A program made the translations under genes and the position numbers. Under the pieces are notes generated by a model that saw nothing but the letters and a program-made list of their open reading frames with translations, was not told where the DNA came from and ran no database searches. From Morchella semilibera (taxonomy: Eukaryota > Ascomycota > Pezizomycetes > Pezizales > Morchellaceae): a DNA stretch of 64,000 bases. Where the stretch lies: assembly GCA_009192285.1 (NCBI GenBank), contig WBVU01000005.1, positions 744,001 through 808,000 on the forward strand. The letters run 5' to 3'. Shown here in pieces: positions 1-9,114 of this stretch (its first letter is position 1; every line of letters starts with the position of its first letter).

Positions 1-1131
1 AAGAACCCGAGAAGCACAGTCGGAGGGACGAGGAGACTGACGAAGAGAGAAGGTAACACCGGGCAGGCACAAGCACAGGCACCGGTGAAGGCAAAGGCAA
101 GGGCAAGGGCACAAGAACACAGAGCAGGGAAAGGTGAGGACCAGATGGACCTCAACGAGAAACGATGAGGAGGTACTATGGGCTTCCCCTTGTCTTGAAG
201 AGGAAAGAGATCTGTGATACGAGAGGCTAAAGAGCTATTGGTAAGTAGGAGTGGAAATTCCTATGTACTCGAGGTAACAGGAAGACGAGACAGAGAGAAG
301 AGAAAGAAAGAACTAAGGAAAACATCTAACCCCGCTATTTAACATTTCTCCTCCAACAGTCTGCTATAACTCATACATCAGTTCATAGAAACCCACAGAA
401 ACCTGTCGCATCCACACCTCGTATTCCTCCCCACTATCTTCGCTATCTACATTACAAATCGATCACGCCATCGAACCTCCTAGAACTCAATGACAACAAC
501 CACTTTTAGCTATCACGGAGCGAAGCGAGGGCGAGGACAGGAAGTGCCAAGGTACACAACCAAGGCGGGACGAGGCGAGGCTAATAGGTATGAGACTTAG
601 GCAGAGTAAAGTGCGGGCTTCGGGAACGAGAGACAGGGCGAGGCGGGAGTCACGAGGCGAAGACTATGTGATTTCCTCCTACCCTTGTAAGGTTAGGAGC
701 GGGGACACTTCAGGGCAACTAGAGATCCTAAAGCTTGTATTGGCGAAAGGATAGGAAGATTGCGTGAAGAGGAAAGAAAGAAAGCTATCTACAAGCGAGG
801 GCAAGACCCATATATATATCACACCACCTGATCCGATGACTCACCCGCGGATCCCAGTACAGAACCCCATAGAACCTCCTAAGACTCTTATATCCGAACC
901 TGACCTTATCCCCTAACCCCGAAACTCTATTCTTGAACTGAACCCCTGATACCGAAACGCAGAGAATATAAGAAAAATCCCTGACTAACTCCTCTTCCCG
1001 CAACATCACTAGACCGCGCTCTACGCCGTAATAACTTTCAGCACACCCCTTCCTCGCTTAACCATTCCTAAACAATCACAACAGTGCTTCGACTACCGAA
1101 CCCTCGGGACTGACGCCAAGACGTCGGGACA
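1..1131 (+). mobile_element. Solo LTR, family A, split by an LTR of family B
   Basis: The window opens about 50 bases inside a long terminal repeat that recurs five more times here, intact at 15714-16346. It ends at 1131 with the family's terminal bases CGTCGGGACA. A family B LTR (511-1033) is nested inside it. Without that insert about 600 bp of LTR A remain, which matches the missing start of a 632-bp repeat. A TATA-like CTATTTAACA lies near 336-345. No gag or pol follows it, so this looks like a solo LTR left after recombination between two LTRs. The left end and left target duplication lie outside the window. Confidence 0.75.
511..1033 (+). mobile_element. LTR-like element, family B, copy 1 (nested in LTR A)
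   Basis: It starts TATCACGGAG and ends near GCCGTAATA. Full copies at 5170-5662 and 12716-13196 show the ends as TATCACGG and CCGTGATA, which are inverted complements. It contains a TATATATATA box near 808-818 followed by conserved CCCATAGAACCTCC-type blocks, as expected for an LTR promoter and transcript start. The flanks ACTTTTAGC and ACTTTCAGC resemble a 9-bp duplication, whereas copy 2 has a clear 5-bp one. It is younger than the LTR A that it interrupts. Confidence 0.6.
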
Positions 1132-1239
1132 GATCAGGTCCCCTCCTAGGGCCTAGCTCCTAATAGGCCGAGGTTTCGAAGGATATTGATCATGCAATAC
1201 TTTTCAAAGGTCAGGACTATATTCGAGATCGCTTGAAGG

Positions 1240-1435
1240 CTGCCAGGAAGGTTCTTCATCAGCAAATCTGTAGATTTCATGGGGCGCTCCAGGCGTTCAG
1301 GGCGCTGAGGGCGTACGGGATAAAAACCCATTCTCCTGAGAACCTTGCTAAACCTCCGGGCGCTCCGGGCGGGGCTTTCAGCGCCCTGAGTGCCCTGAAC
1401 CAAATCACAACCTCGGTTAGCGCCAGGAGTTAGGT
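1240..1435. repeat. GC-rich dispersed repeat with GGCGCTCCAGGCG motif
   Basis: The stretch is built of GGCGCTCCAGGCGTTCAGG-like blocks. The same wording recurs at 13380-13560, 39550-39720 and 40420-40480, where it belongs to elements ending in AAGCTTGCTGATG. The sequence CATCAGCAAATC at about 1258-1269 resembles one end of that family. Open frames exist on both strands but are side effects of the high GC content. It is probably a fragment of the same non-autonomous element family. Confidence 0.4.
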
Positions 1436-2497
1436 TTCCTCTCAGGAACGCCCCTGACGGAAACGTTTTGCGCCTGGTTCCGCCCGAGCTTTACCTTTCT
1501 GCCCCTATCTCCTCTGGTAACATACTTTTTATCATTCATCACGCCTGGATGTCCCTGGCTTGCACATCTAGCTCCTGGTGCAACCTGGTGCTTTTCATGT
1601 ATTTATTCACTTCACGATAGCTTTCAGAGATCTCTTCTATTCGTCGAATGGTACGGATATATTCACTTATAGTCTCGCCCCTATATAACAATTATAATAA
1701 TACATATTACTATCTCTACAGACTTCCCCATACATCTTAGAGATCTTGTTATTCCCTTAGTTATTATAGCTCTCGTCTTCTGTTATTTCTCCACCCTCCT
1801 CCTCCACTATTTCCTCTATCTCCTCCTCTTCTTCCATTAGGTCCGGCTCTCCATCCGTACCGTATTCAAGCCCGTGTAGTGGAAGGTTAGTTTGGTCGGG
1901 TTTAGATTTCTGACCTTGATCTCCCCGAGCACTCCTGAGAGCTTCCGGAGCTTCCGCTAGAGCATCGTCGTCCTCACTAAGACCTTCAACCGGAATATCC
2001 TCGACCGTAACCCCCTTCTTCTCTTGTATCTACAAATTATCAGTTTGGGTTATAGTCGGTAATTAAGATCGGGCTTTTACCTTGTCTCGAAGATTGTCCT
2101 TTATCAATTTCAAGATTCCTTCCTAGTTGGAACGACTACGTGACCTCCAAGTATTAACCATCTTCGTGAAGGTTTCTAGAGCATTCGTAACACCTTAGTT
2201 AGGACCCGCCATACCTCCAGGAGCTATGAGAAATACTTACTCATTACATTATCATTTTCAGTTTGGAAATTTTGCGGTATCACATAATTCCCCGTGTACC
2301 ATCCGCGAATCCCATGCCAAATGGCGGTTGCTGTCAGGCATATCAATGTATGGTTTATTAGGTCGAGGAAATCTGGTTCACGGGATCCTCGCCTCCTAGC
2401 CCCATCAAGAAACTTATAATATAAAACCTCGATTATCTCCAGAGCTAAGAATTTGTAGCTGCATGCCTAAGGCTTGTTAGAGCTATCGTCGTGGTTC
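1436..2497. other. No recognisable gene
   Basis: The stretch is AT-rich in 1600-1800 and has CT-rich runs near 1790-1835. I see no convincing open frame, RNA gene or terminal repeat. It probably belongs to the decayed body of the minus-strand LTR element whose leader lies at 4140-4660. Confidence 0.3.
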
Positions 2498-4175
2498 TCA
2501 AGAATTTGGATATACTTCATAATGCGCTTGATGGCTGATGAACCGATCATTCCTCAAAAGATAGTCGACTCTTTTGGCCCTCTCCACTTGTGTGCAAATT
2601 TTTGCAATTCCGTAAATCCTGGAGTCTGCTAACCGTTCCTTCACTGCGCTCATCAAGTGTGGCCGCACTCGGGAGTGCAAGCTTCTAACCTGTAGGGCCT
2701 CCTCAGTTCCCTGGGAGCTATCAAGGATCTTCGGGGACACTCACCTATTTTATAATAACCTCGTCGATCTCTGCGCTGATTCCCAAACTACGACTTGCTT
2801 GTACCCAATACCGAGAGTCTCGCAGGGCTTGGAAAAGACTCTTCAAACAGTGTGTGATCACCTATCAATATACTACACCTTTTCTCAATTCTTTGAGCTT
2901 CCAAAGGAAGCACACTCGCACTTCTAGAGTTTGGAGCAGGTGTACGAGGTATCTGGCCAGCAGAGGCTTGATGAGGGCTTTCAGAAGTTTGGTAAGAGTA
3001 GCTGTCGTCATTATGAGGCGGAGGTAAAGAAGGTGAAGGTGACGGATAGTTAGGGTTCGCCGTATAGTTATTCCGAGGTGGTTTCCCTAGTGGGGATGGC
3101 TCTATTGTTCGAGGCATTCAGAGCTAATCCCAAAGCTCGGAGAACTGCCCCAGGAGCTATCATTGCTTGGTGGCATGAATCCAGGATTCAATGACATTGG
3201 TGTTGATGACGATTCTCCTAACCTAGAAGAGGAAGGGGGGGGGATACGAAAAGATGAAGGGTAATTAAAAGCACTCAGTCCCCTGGGGGTAGCAGTAGGA
3301 ACCATCACTGGGTCCACAGGAGTCATCGGCGGTCTTTGTGGAGCGCTTGATGGATTTTTTCGTTGGCTTCCATGATGTACAATTTCGCTTCTAAAATTTC
3401 TTTCATCTTAGTCACTTATCAAAAACAAAGACTGGGGTTAATTACTTGAATAACATTACTCTCCACTTCTGACGACCCAATTGCCTCAGCAACCACACCA
3501 GTGGCCTTTCTCCGGGCACTCCCCACACCTCTAGCAGTCGTTACCTGACTACTCGGAGGTCTCTTTCCGGCGACTTACGTACCCAGGGGTCTCTTATCTC
3601 CGACCTGCACACCCGGGAGTCTTTTGTCTGCGAACTGATGCTTCACGCTTTGTTCGCGTAGTACTGGAGTGTCTAGGTCATCATCATATTCTGAACAACT
3701 GGTTGTAAGGCGCTCTTAAACTTCTTGCTCTCCCTCGGACGGGTGTCTTTCGAGGTTAAACTCTACTCGAGCACCAGATTTTCTAGATTTTTTGTTCTGT
3801 CGAGAATGGCTTTTAAAAGATGATTTGGGGACTCCCTGGGCTTTGGTCGAGGCTCTGGTCGAGCGGCGCTCTGGGGGGTCAGGTAGGTCCTCATCTGATG
3901 AGACTCCACTTGGGGGCCTAAAGCGTTTACGGGAAGAAGTACTCCTTTGGGGTAGCCGCTTTCCTTGAGCTTTCTTCGTGATTGTTCTGACTCTCATGAG
4001 AGTGTTGGGAGCCTCCTCGGTACAGCCTCACCCTCGTTCGAATCTTGCTCTGTAGTTTCCCCATTGTAGTCTTCAGGGTCAGGAAGGCTTGGGGTGGATT
4101 TGTGTTACGGGACGGGGCCGAGGAACTAGAACGGGGAAGATCTAGAGTAGAAGCAGGGTCGGGCAGAGAGTCCAC
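2498..4175 (-). pseudogene. Degenerate minus-strand coding region, probably gag-like remnant of LTR element C
   Basis: Reading minus, several open segments follow each other: 4175-3927, 3997-3716, 3326-3102, 3117-2788 and 2740-2498. They are rich in Ser, Pro, Arg and acidic residues, for example the stretches RKRFRPPSG and SSDEDLPDPPERR. There is no zinc knuckle, protease or RT motif. They start just downstream of a leader (4140-4215) shared with 11757-11825, where it also abuts an LTR of family C. That suggests a gag-like first gene of a minus-strand LTR element, broken by frameshifts. A host gene with lost introns is the alternative. I do not recognise the protein. Confidence 0.3.
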
Positions 4176-4217
4176 AGGGAGTCTCTGAGTTCAACGTATA
4201 CGCGGAGGCACCAGTAG

Positions 4218-4660
4218 ATAACTCGGATCACGGTCATGGACAAGGGCGATAGACAACAGGAGGCCAAGGGTCGTAACCGAGGCGAGCGAGATCAGGACAC
4301 GGTGTTACCAGGGCACAACCGATGACAAGGACAAGACAAGTATCGAACCAAGTTTTTATTCTTATATGGAAACATGAGAAGGAACCAGGTTAAAAGCGGA
4401 GAACGGAAACCTAAAGGAAAAGGTTGATAACAGGAGGTTGCGTGAGGAAAGAAGAAAAGAAGAGACAAAGGAAATGCTAGCCGTATATATAACCTTCCAA
4501 TTTCACCGATTACTAATCCATACCACGGAAACCCATAGAAACCCAAAGAGAGACTCTCCGCACCACTAACCGATCCACATACTAAAACCCGATGTCTCAT
4601 CCCGAAGAAACCCGGCATCCCTGCTTAATCACTTCTTACCATCCCAGACGTGCCGTGACA
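4218..4660 (-). mobile_element. LTR family C, copy 1
   Basis: Read on the minus strand it begins TGTCACGGCACGTCTGGG (at about 4659) and ends near GACCGTGATCC. The next 70 bases, CCAGTAGAT through a block around CCACAGGGAGTCTCTGA on the plus strand, are shared with 11757-11825. The shared part would be primer-binding site plus leader. A TATATA box lies near 4493-4498. The boundaries are approximate because the second copy is divergent. Confidence 0.4.
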
Positions 4661-5169
4661 ATTTGGTCGTTTCCGACGTTGAGGGACGCTTTGCTTGAGG
4701 CATCTTGATGCCTGTGAGGGCTTTCCTGAGGGTTTTGAAGGCTGTCCTGATTTCTAATCAAAAGAAATGCTTGGCTTGAAAATTTTCATGTAATCTAAAG
4801 CTAACCACATACAGACAAAATTGGCTAGTTAGATGGGCTGGGCACACCAATTTGGGTAAAAATAGCCTCATCGTTGATCACTCGCAATAATGATGTTTTC
4901 AGGAGCCTTCGCGATAGCTTTCAAGATAACTAGTAGCATTCGGGCTTCAAATCACTTTGATATTCGCTACCTATCAGTATCAAATAAATGCTCCCAACCT
5001 AAGAATAAATCAACGCTCTCTAATAATACCAAGCCTCAAATCAACATTCTCTAATAATAGTAATCACCCAAAATGCTACGTGGTTAACATACGCAGACCA
5101 AGGAAACAACAAATAATACCAAACACAAAGCTGTTACCGACCGTGTTGAGAGCTCTTAAAGCTATCGCC
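4661..5169. other. No recognisable gene
   Basis: Between LTR C and the second LTR B copy I see only AT-rich sequence with short open frames. AGCATTCGGGCTTC and similar phrases do not repeat elsewhere. Confidence 0.3.
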
Positions 5170-5662
5170 TATCACGGAGTCGATGCGAGAGAGCGGGAGG
5201 ACGAGGTGAGATAGGCCAAGATACACAACCGACATGAGGCGAAGTATGCGATTACACCACCGAGCGAGGCGGAACATAACGAAAACCGAGACTAGGAACG
5301 AAGCGGGACGAAGATGGCTGAACCGTCGAGACGAGAGATCTTTCAAGGATATATTCCTAAGAGACTACAAACTCCTAGAAATAGGAAGGTTGCGTGAAGA
5401 GGAAAAGAAAGAAACTATCTACAAGCGAGAACCAGGCCTATATATATATCACACCATCTATCCCGATAACTAACTCAAGTATCCCTGTACAGAATTCCAT
5501 AGAATCTCTCAAGACCCTTATCTCTGAACCCGACATAATCCCTTATACCCGAAACCCTATTTCTGAACCAAACCCCTAATACCGAAACCCAAAGAACACA
5601 AGAGAATCCCTGACTAATCCCTCTTCCCGCAACGCCACTAAACCGCGCTCCACGCCGTGATA
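5170..5662 (+). mobile_element. LTR-like element, family B, copy 2, with perfect 5-bp target duplication
   Basis: It runs from TATCACGGAG to GCCGTGATA (493 bp) and is flanked by TCGCC at 5165-5169 and 5663-5667. It carries the same TATATATATA box (about 5439-5450) and downstream blocks as copies 1 and 3. Perfect 5-bp duplication supports insertion by an integrase. The ends are TA...TA rather than the usual TG...CA, but the downstream LTR of the plus-strand chromovirus at 26074 also starts TATCATGG after a purine tract. No internal domain is present, so it is a solo LTR or a small non-autonomous element. Confidence 0.65.
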
Positions 5663-6078
5663 TCGCCAAACCTTTCTAAACCTCTATATACCCTAACAAA
5701 AATAGTGGGAGAAAAAAATCTGTGGGTCAGTTAATAGATTAATCATGCTAAAATGCGAATAACTCACTAGAATCTCGCAAAACCTGCCCACACCCCCGCC
5801 AAACAGGCCTAAATACTATCACCATCACCATCACCACTACCTCCGAGGAGGGGAATCAAGGAAGTCTTCAACTTTCCCGTTGCGCGGCGCCGCGGGTTTT
5901 TGGGTCTGTCCTCTTCACGCTTCTGAGCGATCTCCGCAGCCCCCCAGACACGCCCGATTCTGAAGTTAGGGTCCGCAATACCAACACCCACAGGGTACTT
6001 ATTAAGGTACTTCTGATTGAGGAGCTCAAGGGCTGATTGCTACCTATTCCGGCGTGACGAGATCTTGTAGAGGTTTAC
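5663..6078. other. No recognisable gene; possible downstream part of the 6-8 kb minus-strand region
   Basis: A 60-residue minus-strand frame (5991-5809) includes a basic run and ends in a Gly-Asp repeat (ATCACCATCACC on the plus strand). It could be a last exon of the hypothetical gene upstream on the minus strand, but no splice sites are convincing. Confidence 0.25.
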
Positions 6079-6873
6079 CTAGAATAACGCATCACTCTTT
6101 AGCATAATCAGCCTAGTTCCAATAGGGGTCAATCTAACTCCGCCTTCAAACTCAGAGTCTTCAGCCGGATAATCAAAGTGTCCATAATCGTCACTAGTGG
6201 TATATAGCTGGTATAGTCTTCTAGGAGGGGTTTCATAACCACCATGTGGTTCAGTCTGGTCTACTCTGTGAAGTATGGCCAGAACACAGAGAGGTTTCGC
6301 CAGACTTCCGAGCATCCAGGCTTCTACCTCCTCAGTGTCCATTATGCGGACCCAGGCTGGCTCCTCTTCCGGTTGGGCTGGTTGGTTCATCGAGCGATAG
6401 AATTCCCGGACCAATCGACCAATGGGGATATGCTTGCAGGCGACTCTTCCAAGCTCTTGGATATTCCTCCAAGTCATTACAGCAGCGTAACTAGGCTCAT
6501 TATGTGCATGGGTCCAAGTGTGTTCCCGTCTCCTAGCATCAGGATCGTATTCATTAAAACGGTCAGGGTCGACAACGGTGACCCAGATATTAGTCCGCTC
6601 AGATTGTGGCGATAGCTTTTGGCGCTTTGGCGAGTGCCCTGAGAGCCCTTGCGCCAGATCAGCCAAATTGTCAGCGTCCAGCTCGGGGTCGTGACCGTCA
6701 ATCTCGGTGAATTCCCAATCCCCTAAGCCCTTAAAGACCTTTTCCTTCCGACTGACATCGACCACTAGCCAGGTAACTGCTTCCTGTGTCTTGGCCCTAG
6801 CGCTATTCCTCTGGCCTCCCATGATCGTAGCCAAACCTACCAGAGGCCTCTGTTCAAGAAGCCATGCCACCAA
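6079..6873 (-). CDS. Hypothetical protein, 264 aa frame, unrecognised
   Basis: This is the longest uninterrupted minus-strand frame in the first 8 kb. Residues 70-90 hold a basic nuclear-signal-like patch (SPKRQKLSPQ). The rest is mixed and globular-looking, with repeated Trp and acidic residues and no domain that I recognise. The codon pattern and length make a real or recently real coding sequence plausible. The first Met at 6873 may not be the true start, because more minus-strand frames lie upstream at 7679-6993. It may be a host gene or an accessory ORF of a retroelement; nothing in the sequence decides between these. Confidence 0.4.
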   Translation of the reverse strand: MVAWLLEQRPLVGLATIMGGQRNSARAKTQEAVTWLVVDVSRKEKVFKGLGDWEFTEIDGHDPELDADNLADLAQGLSGHSPKRQKLSPQSERTNIWVTVVDPDRFNEYDPDARRREHTWTHAHNEPSYAAVMTWRNIQELGRVACKHIPIGRLVREFYRSMNQPAQPEEEPAWVRIMDTEEVEAWMLGSLAKPLCVLAILHRVDQTEPHGGYETPPRRLYQLYTTSDDYGHFDYPAEDSEFEGGVRLTPIGTRLIMLKSDALF

Positions 6874-6992
6874 CTCATTAAAATGAGTAAGCCCGCTAGT
6901 TCTTTTATTGATTTATCTTGTTTTTGTCAGCTCTGCAGCGAGGTCTTTCCTCAATCTGTTGTAACCCTTTGGGGAGGCGGCCAATCTCAAAG

Positions 6993-7679
6993 TCACCTTG
7001 GCAGTGCTTGCGTCCATCGAAACAACCTCCTTTGACCACCTTGCCTTGAAAGCCTTGTTTTTTTCTGTCTCTGATGACGTCCTTGTGAGGCGTGGCGAAG
7101 TTCGTCTTTGTCGTCTCCATCGCCGTCCTCGTCTTCATCCTTGTCCTCGTTTTTGTCTCCGTCCTCAGGATGATTGTGCTTGTCTCTATCTTTGTTTTGA
7201 TGTGCGCTCTTGGATATCATGATAGCTCTAGGAGCTTTGTGGATGGCTCTTGGGGGTGTCCTAGCAGGCCGGGAATTAGTAGTAGAGGATGGCCCAGACC
7301 GCAGATCTTGTCGGGTGGTTGGTGCTGTTGCTATTGCTTTTGGGGCTTTGGAGGTGACTTTTGGAATGCTTGGGCCTGCGACAGCGGTCCGTGTTGCTGA
7401 TGCTGAGGTGGTTTTGGAAGTTCCTGATGTGGTTTTGGAACTTTTTGCTGTGGTTCTGGAAGTTGTTTCTAGGGCTTTGTGAGATGTGATAGTCTCTGGT
7501 GTGCTTGGATAAGCTTTAGCTAATGCGATATCTGCTGCTGTTATTGCCTTTTTCCAAACTGTGGGGGCCTTGGGTGCTTGCGATGCCTTGGGCGGTGTTG
7601 GAGCAGTCTTCGTGGGTGTCAGCGCCTGTTTAAGGGTGAGGTCTGGTGGTGGACTGTCGTAACTCCAGGTATTTCCCAC
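6993..7679 (-). CDS. Low-complexity hypothetical protein, Thr/Ala/Pro/Lys-rich with acidic tail
   Basis: The 228-residue frame is dominated by TTSASATR-, KAPKAIATAP- and PPRAIHKAPRA-type repeats in residues 20-155. A strongly acidic DGDGDDKDE tract follows at about 180-195, then a basic tail. It looks like a disordered linker or nucleic-acid-binding region, not an enzyme. It may form one multi-exon gene with the frames at 7921-7619 upstream and 6873-6079 downstream. I could not find splice sites that join them with confidence. No family is recognised. Confidence 0.35.
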   Translation of the reverse strand: MGNTWSYDSPPPDLTLKQALTPTKTAPTPPKASQAPKAPTVWKKAITAADIALAKAYPSTPETITSHKALETTSRTTAKSSKTTSGTSKTTSASATRTAVAGPSIPKVTSKAPKAIATAPTTRQDLRSGPSSTTNSRPARTPPRAIHKAPRAIMISKSAHQNKDRDKHNHPEDGDKNEDKDEDEDGDGDDKDELRHASQGRHQRQKKTRLSRQGGQRRLFRWTQALPR

Positions 7680-7710
7680 TCTGTGTGAGAGGATAGTCGA
7701 CTCTTCCTCT

Positions 7711-8080
7711 TTGGCTTCGGGGATAGGCTGGTGCAGACGCTTTCAAAGGGTTGGTCGAGATCTTTCAGGGCTTCCTGGAGTGATGTCAGGACTATCAGGA
7801 GCCTGCAGATTCGAGCGATGGGGTCGTGTGGCAATCTCGTCTTCGGAATCAAGGACTGAGTGGCGCCCACATTTTCGGGGGGTTGCGAACAATCTTGGAG
7901 AGCTTTGGGGAGGGCTATCACGAGCTTTTGGGTTCGAATGACAGGATCTTATGGCAATATCGTCTTCGGATTCAGGGACTGGTTTGGCGCTGACGCTTTC
8001 GGGGGGTTGGGATCTCTACTCTAGGGCTTTTGGCAGTGCTTTGTAAGGTATCGTGAGTACGATGAGAGAGGCATTTCAAC
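7711..8080. repeat. Three-unit tandem repeat, about 123-bp period, in coding-like sequence
   Basis: TCGTCTTCGG recurs at 7837 and 7960, with a diverged match at about 7711. GGGGGGTTG and GAGCTTT/GGGCTTTTGG blocks keep the same spacing. The period of about 123 bp is a multiple of three, so on the minus strand it would add about 41 residues per unit (pattern around SSESRT/SESVS and ERHFxxPP-like text). This suggests expansion within a translated protein. Confidence 0.5.
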
Positions 8081-8922
8081 TTGCCACCGGACTGGAGGTA
8101 TGTTAGAAACTAATGTATAGTAATTAGGGAACAACCATTTGGTGTTTATATACTACCTTCCCAGGGGTACTCTTAGTAGCGTTGGGAGGCATATTTCAAC
8201 TGGAAATCCTGGGGAAGTATTAAGTTGAAAGTGTCGAAGTGGATGATATCAAGTTGAAATGAAATTGGAAAGGCTGGACGAACAAGAATGATTAACGTAA
8301 TATAGGTAGAATGCATCAGCTCAATACCTGGCGAGGTTGTGAAGAGTAATGAGGATAGTGAAGAAAGGTCTCCCAAGGGTGGAAGAAGGAGTTCTTATAC
8401 CTCTTCTTCCAACACTCACACGAAATCAAATTAGTCATTAAGAGCTATGAGAGGATCCTTCGAAAGGTTCCACAGTCTTCGCCAGAACGCACAGAGCCAG
8501 AATTGTTGATTGCTCGGGTGTATTTCGACGGTTTTGGGCAAGTTACTAAATGACATAGATTAGTATGAGTGTTCATATTCGAGTCTGTTTTGGTGTTGGC
8601 ATGATGGCTTCCCTTCGAATTGTTAGCTGTTCTGATCTCGTTTTCAAGTACAGATGTAGTCATTTGGGTATCAAAAGATAGAGATTTCTCGGCATTGCCC
8701 ATGATTTTGAGCCACGAATCTGGGGGTATTCGTGAAACCTTTTGGAGTAGTGGTGAATCCCTAGAAGGTTTGGCCGATATGTGCGATAGATGTTGGATTT
8801 GATCTGAAAGCATATGTTGGTTAGTTTTCAACGTGAATATATGACGTTGCTAGAAAGTTTGTTTGGCAAGAAGTTGTGTGTCCTCCAATACACCCTCACA
8901 ACTATTAGTAATCTACAGGCTT
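8081..8922. other. No recognisable gene
   Basis: A 128-residue minus frame (8831-8445) is Ser/Thr/Asn-rich and resembles nothing I know. AAGTTGAAA-like phrases near 8196-8260 recur, but no terminal repeats were found. Confidence 0.3.
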
Positions 8923-9059
8923 CATCAGCAAACTCAACTTGTGACTGGAGTCTCCCAACAGTCTCCCAGGTCTCCTGAGAGTCACCTGAGACTCCTGGAT
9001 ATTTTTTGAGTCTCCTGAGGCTCAGGAGATATCAGGAGACAAATGAAGTCTTGCTGATG
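8923..9059 (+). mobile_element. MITE M, copy 1 (137 bp, CATCAGCAA ends)
   Basis: It starts CATCAGCAAACTC and ends GTCTTGCTGATG, so the ends are the inverted pair CATCAGCAA and TTGCTGATG. TT flanks both sides. The inside is a series of CTCCTGAG and CTCAGGAG decamers in both orientations that can fold on themselves, for example TCTCCTGAGGCTCAGGAGA near 9010-9028. Three more copies occur at 10471, 22336 and 25451. It lies 55 bp before the first codon of the Plavaka relic. Confidence 0.85.
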
Positions 9060-9114
9060 TTGGCAGTAGTAATTTTGATACCTCCGAGAGCCATGGAAGC
9101 TATCGCAACACCTA

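Noticed and set aside
7092-7482. Plus-strand hydrophobic frames (Val/Leu-rich)
   Set aside because: They are complements of the acidic and Thr/Ala-rich minus-strand frame.
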